A DNA stretch of 9,322 nucleotides, taken from NCBI GenBank assembly GCA_007132395.1, contig SLOR01000108.1, forward strand, positions 1-9,322. The letters are read 5' to 3'. The position numbers and the translations under genes are program-made. Under the pieces are notes generated by a model. The model did not search any database. It saw only the letters and a list, made by a program, of their open reading frames with translations, and was not told the origin of the DNA. This document shows, one piece after another, positions 5,237 through 9,322 of this stretch (its first letter is position 1; each line of letters opens with the position of its first letter). Origin of the DNA: Bacteroidales bacterium. Lineage in GTDB: Bacteria; Bacteroidota; Bacteroidia; Bacteroidales; UBA7960.

Positions 5237-8044
5237 ATGTCAGAACAAAAGAAGAAATTATTTCTGCTTGATGCCATGGCCCTTATTTACAGGGCTTATT
5301 TTGCGCTCAACCGCAACCCAAGGGTAAACTCCAAAGGCATGAACACCTCGGCCGTACTGGGCTTTGCCAATACCCTGCTGGAAGTGCTGAAAAAAGAAAA
5401 CCCCACGCATATTGCAGTGGCCTTCGATACCTTTGCCCCCACCCATCGACAAACCGACTTTACCGCCTACAAGGCAAACCGTGAAGACACCCCCGAAGAC
5501 ATTGTAAGCTCCATCCCATGGATTAAAAAACTCATTGAAGGTTTTAACATTCCCATCCTGGAAAGCGAAGGGTATGAAGCCGACGACATTATTGGCACCC
5601 TGGCAAAGAGGGCCGAGAAAGAAGGGTTTACCGTTTATATGATGACCTCTGATAAGGATTTTGGTCAGCTGGTTTCTGAAAATATTTTCATGTATAAGCC
5701 CGCCCGCATGGGCAACGGGGCTGAAGTATGGGGCGTTAAGGAAGTATGCGAGAAATTTGGTATCCAGCGCCCCGAACAACTCATTGACATCCTGGGCCTG
5801 TGGGGCGATGCCTCCGACAATATCCCCGGGGTACCGGGCATTGGCGAAAAGAAGGCAAAAAAACTCATTGCCGAATTCGACAACATGGAGAACCTGCTGA
5901 AGAACGTGGAGGATGTGCCGGAGAAGCGAAGCCGCGAAAGCCTACAGCAACACGTGGAGCAGGCGCTCATGTCAAAAAGCCTGGCTACCATTATATTGGA
6001 TGTGCCCGTAGAGTGGAATGAAGAAGCCTTCCATCGTAAAGACCCCAACCCCGAAATTCTGCTGCCCCTGTTTGAAGAACTGGAGTTTCGCACCTATGCC
6101 AAACGGGTTTTTGAGCATATTAAAGAGGAAGCTCCCAAGGCCATGCCCTCCAAGGCGCAAATGCAGGGACAGATGGATTTGTTTGCCGGCACCGATGCTA
6201 TGGCAGACCCGGCCCTGCAAGCAGAAGAAAAGGTGGAAGAGCTATATAAGAATTACGACTTCAAAGCCGTACAATCAGAAGAGGAAATCCAATCCCTCAT
6301 AAATACCCTCAAGGACTCCGGCGCCTTTTGCTTTGATACAGAAACCACCGGCCTAAACAGCATGGAAGCCGAACTGGTGGGCATCGCGTTCTGCATAAGG
6401 CCCGGTCAGGCATGGTACGTGCCCTTCCCTGAAAATCAGGACAAAGCCAGGGAACTGGCCGGCACATTCACGGAAATTTTCGAAAACCCGGAAATCGAAA
6501 AAACCGGGCAGAATCTCAAGTTCGATATCGGTATACTCAAAAACTACAACATTCATGTTCGGGGCAAACTCTTCGACACCATGATTGCACACTACCTGCT
6601 GCAGCCTGATATGCGCCACAACATGGATGTCTTGGCAGAAACCTACCTCAATTATACACCGCTGAGCATCGAGGCGCTTATTGGCAAAAAAGGGAAAAAC
6701 CAGAAAAGCATGCGACAGGTCCCACTGGAAACACAAACAGCCTATGCCTGCGAAGATGCCCACGTTACCCAGCAACTCAGAGAGGTTTTTGAACCTATGC
6801 TCAGAGAGCAAAACCTCATTTCACTCTTTGAAGATATGGAAGCCCCACTGGTACAGGTACTGGCCGATATGGAAAACGCAGGGGTGAAAATTGACACTGA
6901 TACCCTGGCAGACTATTCTCAAAAACTGCAGGGATACATTGAAATCATTGAGAAGGAAATATATGAGCTTGCCGACACAAAATTCAATATCGGCTCACCC
7001 AAGCAGTTGGGGGAGATACTTTTTGACAAATTAAAAATTGTAAGCAAGGCCAAAAAGACCAAAACAAAACAATACAGCACCGGTGAGGATGTGCTGTCTA
7101 AACTTGTGGAGAAACACACAATCGTTCAGAAAATTCTGGACTATCGATCGCTCACCAAACTAAAATCCACCTACGTGGATGCATTCCCCAAGCTTATCAA
7201 CGAAAGAACCCGACGCCTTCATGCCTCCTTTAACCAAACGGTGGCGGCCACCGGAAGGCTATCTTCCAACAATCCCAACCTGCAGAACATTCCTATCCGT
7301 ACAGAGCAGGGACGTGAAATCAGGAAAGCCTTTGTACCCGGCGATGAAAACCATATTCTGCTGGCTGCCGACTATTCCCAGATTGAGTTGCGCATTATCG
7401 CCTCCCTGAGTAAGGATCAGGCCATGATAGATGCTTTTAAAAATAACATTGATATCCATACGGCTACTGCTTCTAAAGTATTCGGGGTAACACTGGATGA
7501 AGTGGATAAGGAAATGCGCCGCAAGGCAAAAACGGTAAACTTTGGTATTGTATATGGCATTTCGGCCTTTGGCCTGTCGGAAAGGATGAACATTCCGAGG
7601 GGAGAAGCTGCGGAGATCATCGAAAATTATTTCGCCATGTACCCCGGTATCAAAAAGTATATGGACGACACCATTGCCTTTGCCCGCGAAAAAGGCTATG
7701 TGGAAACCATAATGGGAAGGCGCAGATATATCAACGATATCAACAGCTCCAATGGTGCCGTGAGGGGATATGCTGAACGCAACGCCATCAACTCACCCAT
7801 ACAGGGCTCTGCAGCCGACATGATTAAGCTGGCTATGATTAGCATTTATAAGGAAATGCAAAAACAAAAACTGCAATCCCGTATGATTTTGCAGGTGCAT
7901 GATGAATTGGTTTTTGACGTGATAAGCGAAGAACTGGATGCCATGAAAAAAATTGTTGCAGACAAAATGAAAAATGCCATGAACCTTGACGTGGATCTTG
8001 TAATCGACATGAATACAGGCAACAATTGGCTGGAAGCACACTAA
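5237..8044 (+). CDS. polA: DNA polymerase I with 5' nuclease, proofreading exonuclease and polymerase
   Basis: 935 aa, close to the 928 of Escherichia coli, complete. It fills gaps in repair and removes RNA primers from Okazaki fragments. 5' nuclease, about residues 1-290: Asp12 (LLDAMALIYRAYF), EADD at 114-117, DKD at 139-141, and the helix-hairpin-helix DNIPGVPGIGEKKAKKL. 3'-5' exonuclease, about 340-530, appears active: Asp367 and Glu369 (FDTETTGL), Asp430 (NLKFD), Tyr503 and Asp507 (YACED). Polymerase, about 540-935: motif A Asp712 (DYSQIELR), motif B RRKAKTVNFG with Arg761, Lys765 and Phe769 (the Phe form discriminates against dideoxynucleotides), and motif C HDE at 888-890 (QVHDELVF). 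Motif spacing tracks the E. coli enzyme with a constant offset of +7 in the polymerase domain. The gene is monocistronic, with a promoter at 5201-5208 and a terminator at 8055-8091. Confidence 0.98.
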   Translation: MSEQKKKLFLLDAMALIYRAYFALNRNPRVNSKGMNTSAVLGFANTLLEVLKKENPTHIAVAFDTFAPTHRQTDFTAYKANREDTPEDIVSSIPWIKKLIEGFNIPILESEGYEADDIIGTLAKRAEKEGFTVYMMTSDKDFGQLVSENIFMYKPARMGNGAEVWGVKEVCEKFGIQRPEQLIDILGLWGDASDNIPGVPGIGEKKAKKLIAEFDNMENLLKNVEDVPEKRSRESLQQHVEQALMSKSLATIILDVPVEWNEEAFHRKDPNPEILLPLFEELEFRTYAKRVFEHIKEEAPKAMPSKAQMQGQMDLFAGTDAMADPALQAEEKVEELYKNYDFKAVQSEEEIQSLINTLKDSGAFCFDTETTGLNSMEAELVGIAFCIRPGQAWYVPFPENQDKARELAGTFTEIFENPEIEKTGQNLKFDIGILKNYNIHVRGKLFDTMIAHYLLQPDMRHNMDVLAETYLNYTPLSIEALIGKKGKNQKSMRQVPLETQTAYACEDAHVTQQLREVFEPMLREQNLISLFEDMEAPLVQVLADMENAGVKIDTDTLADYSQKLQGYIEIIEKEIYELADTKFNIGSPKQLGEILFDKLKIVSKAKKTKTKQYSTGEDVLSKLVEKHTIVQKILDYRSLTKLKSTYVDAFPKLINERTRRLHASFNQTVAATGRLSSNNPNLQNIPIRTEQGREIRKAFVPGDENHILLAADYSQIELRIIASLSKDQAMIDAFKNNIDIHTATASKVFGVTLDEVDKEMRRKAKTVNFGIVYGISAFGLSERMNIPRGEAAEIIENYFAMYPGIKKYMDDTIAFAREKGYVETIMGRRRYINDINSSNGAVRGYAERNAINSPIQGSAADMIKLAMISIYKEMQKQKLQSRMILQVHDELVFDVISEELDAMKKIVADKMKNAMNLDVDLVIDMNTGNNWLEAH

Positions 8045-8054
8045 AGGGCACAAA

Positions 8055-8091
8055 AAAACAGGAGCCGGCACTTGGGTCCGGCTCCTGTTTT
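8055..8091. terminator. Bidirectional intrinsic terminator between polA and the transglycosylase gene
   Basis: AAAACAGGAGCCGG (8055-8068) pairs perfectly with CCGGCTCCTGTTTT (8078-8091) around a 9-nt loop, giving a 14-bp stem with A- and T-tracts on opposite sides. It sits 10 bp after the polA stop and 49 bp before the stop of the convergent gene, so it can serve both. Confidence 0.92.
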
Positions 8092-8140
8092 CATTCAAAA
8101 CTAATCAACCAATAAATCAAAAACAATATATTAATCAACG

Positions 8141-9322
8141 CTAACTATCCAGCGCATTTTTATAGTGTTCAAATCTTTCCAGAATTTCTGTTACGTAGTG
8201 AAAAGGTTCGGAGCCCCTGGCATATCCGTGCTGAACCACCGGATCCAGATAATACTTTGGCTTGGATTTATTTAACACAAAATAATCCACATTATCTTTC
8301 CACACGTTGGGGTCTTTGCCATACTTATCAGCCAGGCGACGTGCATCAAGTACATGCCCCAGCCCCACATTATAAGAGGCCAGCACAAATTTTATCCTTT
8401 CCACATCATCTTCAATAATATCTCTGAGCCTGCGATCTATCCAGTCAAGGTACTTGATTCCTGCCACTATATTTTCTACCGCCGAAGAGGTTTGTGTTAC
8501 ATTATACATAGCAGCGGTATTGGGCATAAGTTGCATAATTCCAAAAGCACCTGCCCAGGATACGGCTTCATTGTTGAAGCGCGATTCCTGAAATGCCAGG
8601 GAAGCAATCAACCTCCAGTCCCAGCCAACGATATTGGCAAACCGCTTGAAGTGGTCGTCGTAAATGGAGATACGCCCACCACCCAATGAATGATACTGGC
8701 TGCGTGCCATGTAGGAGCTGCGGGGATTATGGAAATACTTGTTGTAAAGATTGGCATGCTGCCGGGTTTGTTTAAACTCACGCATCCATTCATCAAGCGC
8801 TTCTTTGAGCAAGGGAGTGTCATGGCGCACGGCCCAGGAAAGGTTTTGAGCAAAACTCAAGGGCGTTTGTGCATCAATGTTGGCATAGTAATTCTGGTTT
8901 ACATGGGCCACATGTTCGTCGCTAACGGTAAGTTCAATTTCGCCATTGGCGAGCCTTTCAATAAGCTGTTCCGTTTCCTGCTCAACCTCTACAATATATA
9001 TGGTATCACCAATCTCCTCCATAAGGTTATGCAACCTTACCAGGTGCGAAGAATTCTTCTGCACATGTATGGTTTTCCCGGCCAGGTCCAGCTGGCTGCG
9101 AATCAGGTAGTCCTCAACCTCTGATGAACGCATGTTGTACCAGTTTTCGGGACGGCGTTGCACCAGCACCTGCCGGGTCTGGCTGTGAGGCTCGGTAAAG
9201 GAAAGTAAATCGCGCCGGCTACGGGTTACCGTAAGGTCCATGGCGATTACATTGCACTCACCTTCTGCCATCAGGCAGTTGTAATTTTCTTCAATATTAT
9301 TGGTAACAAACACTTCCAGCTC
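8141..9322 (-). CDS. Membrane-bound lytic murein transglycosylase, MltF-like (partial, N-terminus outside window)
   Basis: 393 residues are visible. The frame stays open to the right edge (GAG CTG GAA before a GTG at 9313), and the family has an extra N-terminal signal and domain portion, so that GTG is not the true start. Numbered from the edge, residues 1 to about 190 are the rest of a type-3 solute-binding-like domain (MDLTVTRSRRDLLSFTEPHS, then QVLVQRRPENWY and LAGKTIHVQKNSS). Residues about 215-370 are the SLT transglycosylase domain: catalytic Glu246 (FQESRFN, codon 8585-8587), GAFGIMQLMPNTA at 258-270, NIVAGIKYL, and SYN at 316-318. Such enzymes cleave peptidoglycan glycan strands from the periplasmic side, forming 1,6-anhydro ends; in MltF the binding-protein-like domain modulates activity. 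The gene is convergent with polA and shares its terminator. Confidence 0.93.
   Translation of the reverse strand, partial: ELEVFVTNNIEENYNCLMAEGECNVIAMDLTVTRSRRDLLSFTEPHSQTRQVLVQRRPENWYNMRSSEVEDYLIRSQLDLAGKTIHVQKNSSHLVRLHNLMEEIGDTIYIVEVEQETEQLIERLANGEIELTVSDEHVAHVNQNYYANIDAQTPLSFAQNLSWAVRHDTPLLKEALDEWMREFKQTRQHANLYNKYFHNPRSSYMARSQYHSLGGGRISIYDDHFKRFANIVGWDWRLIASLAFQESRFNNEAVSWAGAFGIMQLMPNTAAMYNVTQTSSAVENIVAGIKYLDWIDRRLRDIIEDDVERIKFVLASYNVGLGHVLDARRLADKYGKDPNVWKDNVDYFVLNKSKPKYYLDPVVQHGYARGSEPFHYVTEILERFEHYKNALDS

Noticed and set aside
9311..9313. GTG as the translation start of the lytic transglycosylase
   Set aside because: The frame remains open beyond it to the window edge, and the solute-binding domain would be missing its N-terminal part and the signal peptide, so the gene is simply cut.

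Overview
The window looks like a stretch of ordinary chromosome from a member of the Bacteroidota, probably a free-living or environmental Bacteroidales/Marinilabiliales-type organism (inference). The signs are: Bacteroidota-style promoter elements (TAnnTTTG at -7) before sodB and polA; A-rich leaders without Shine-Dalgarno sequences; three lipoproteins with Cys lipoboxes, one followed by a K-D-E type export signal; a DUF4382 protein; a large two-module MacB/FtsX-type permease; and a PolA that keeps all three catalytic domains.

Layout. Positions 1-4135 are transcribed leftward. First comes the N-terminal 621 residues of an ABC transporter permease, cut by the left edge. A lipoprotein with an NTF2/DUF4878-like appearance lies 62 bp upstream of it and is probably in the same operon. 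A 328-bp gap with several dyads follows, then a very small lipoprotein, a noncoding gap with a nested inverted repeat, a clear intrinsic terminator, and a DUF4382 lipoprotein. Positions 4136-4387 form a divergent intergenic region with a perfect 17-bp palindrome and a good Bacteroidota promoter driving sodB (iron-type superoxide dismutase). Between sodB and polA lies a roughly 163-bp MITE-like element with imperfect terminal inverted repeats and two internal REP-like cores exactly 60 bp apart. polA (935 aa) is complete. It converges on a leftward MltF-like lytic transglycosylase, cut by the right edge, and the two are separated by a symmetrical terminator with a 14-bp stem.

How the genes work together. 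There is no single pathway. sodB (superoxide defence) and polA (repair and Okazaki-fragment processing) are housekeeping genes. The leftward genes are cell-envelope functions: transport, lipoproteins and peptidoglycan turnover. No prophage, CRISPR, toxin-antitoxin or other defence system is visible, and I found no convincing new multi-gene system. The most interesting signals are noncoding: the MITE/REP-like element, the sodB-upstream palindrome, and the dyads upstream of the lipoprotein-permease pair.
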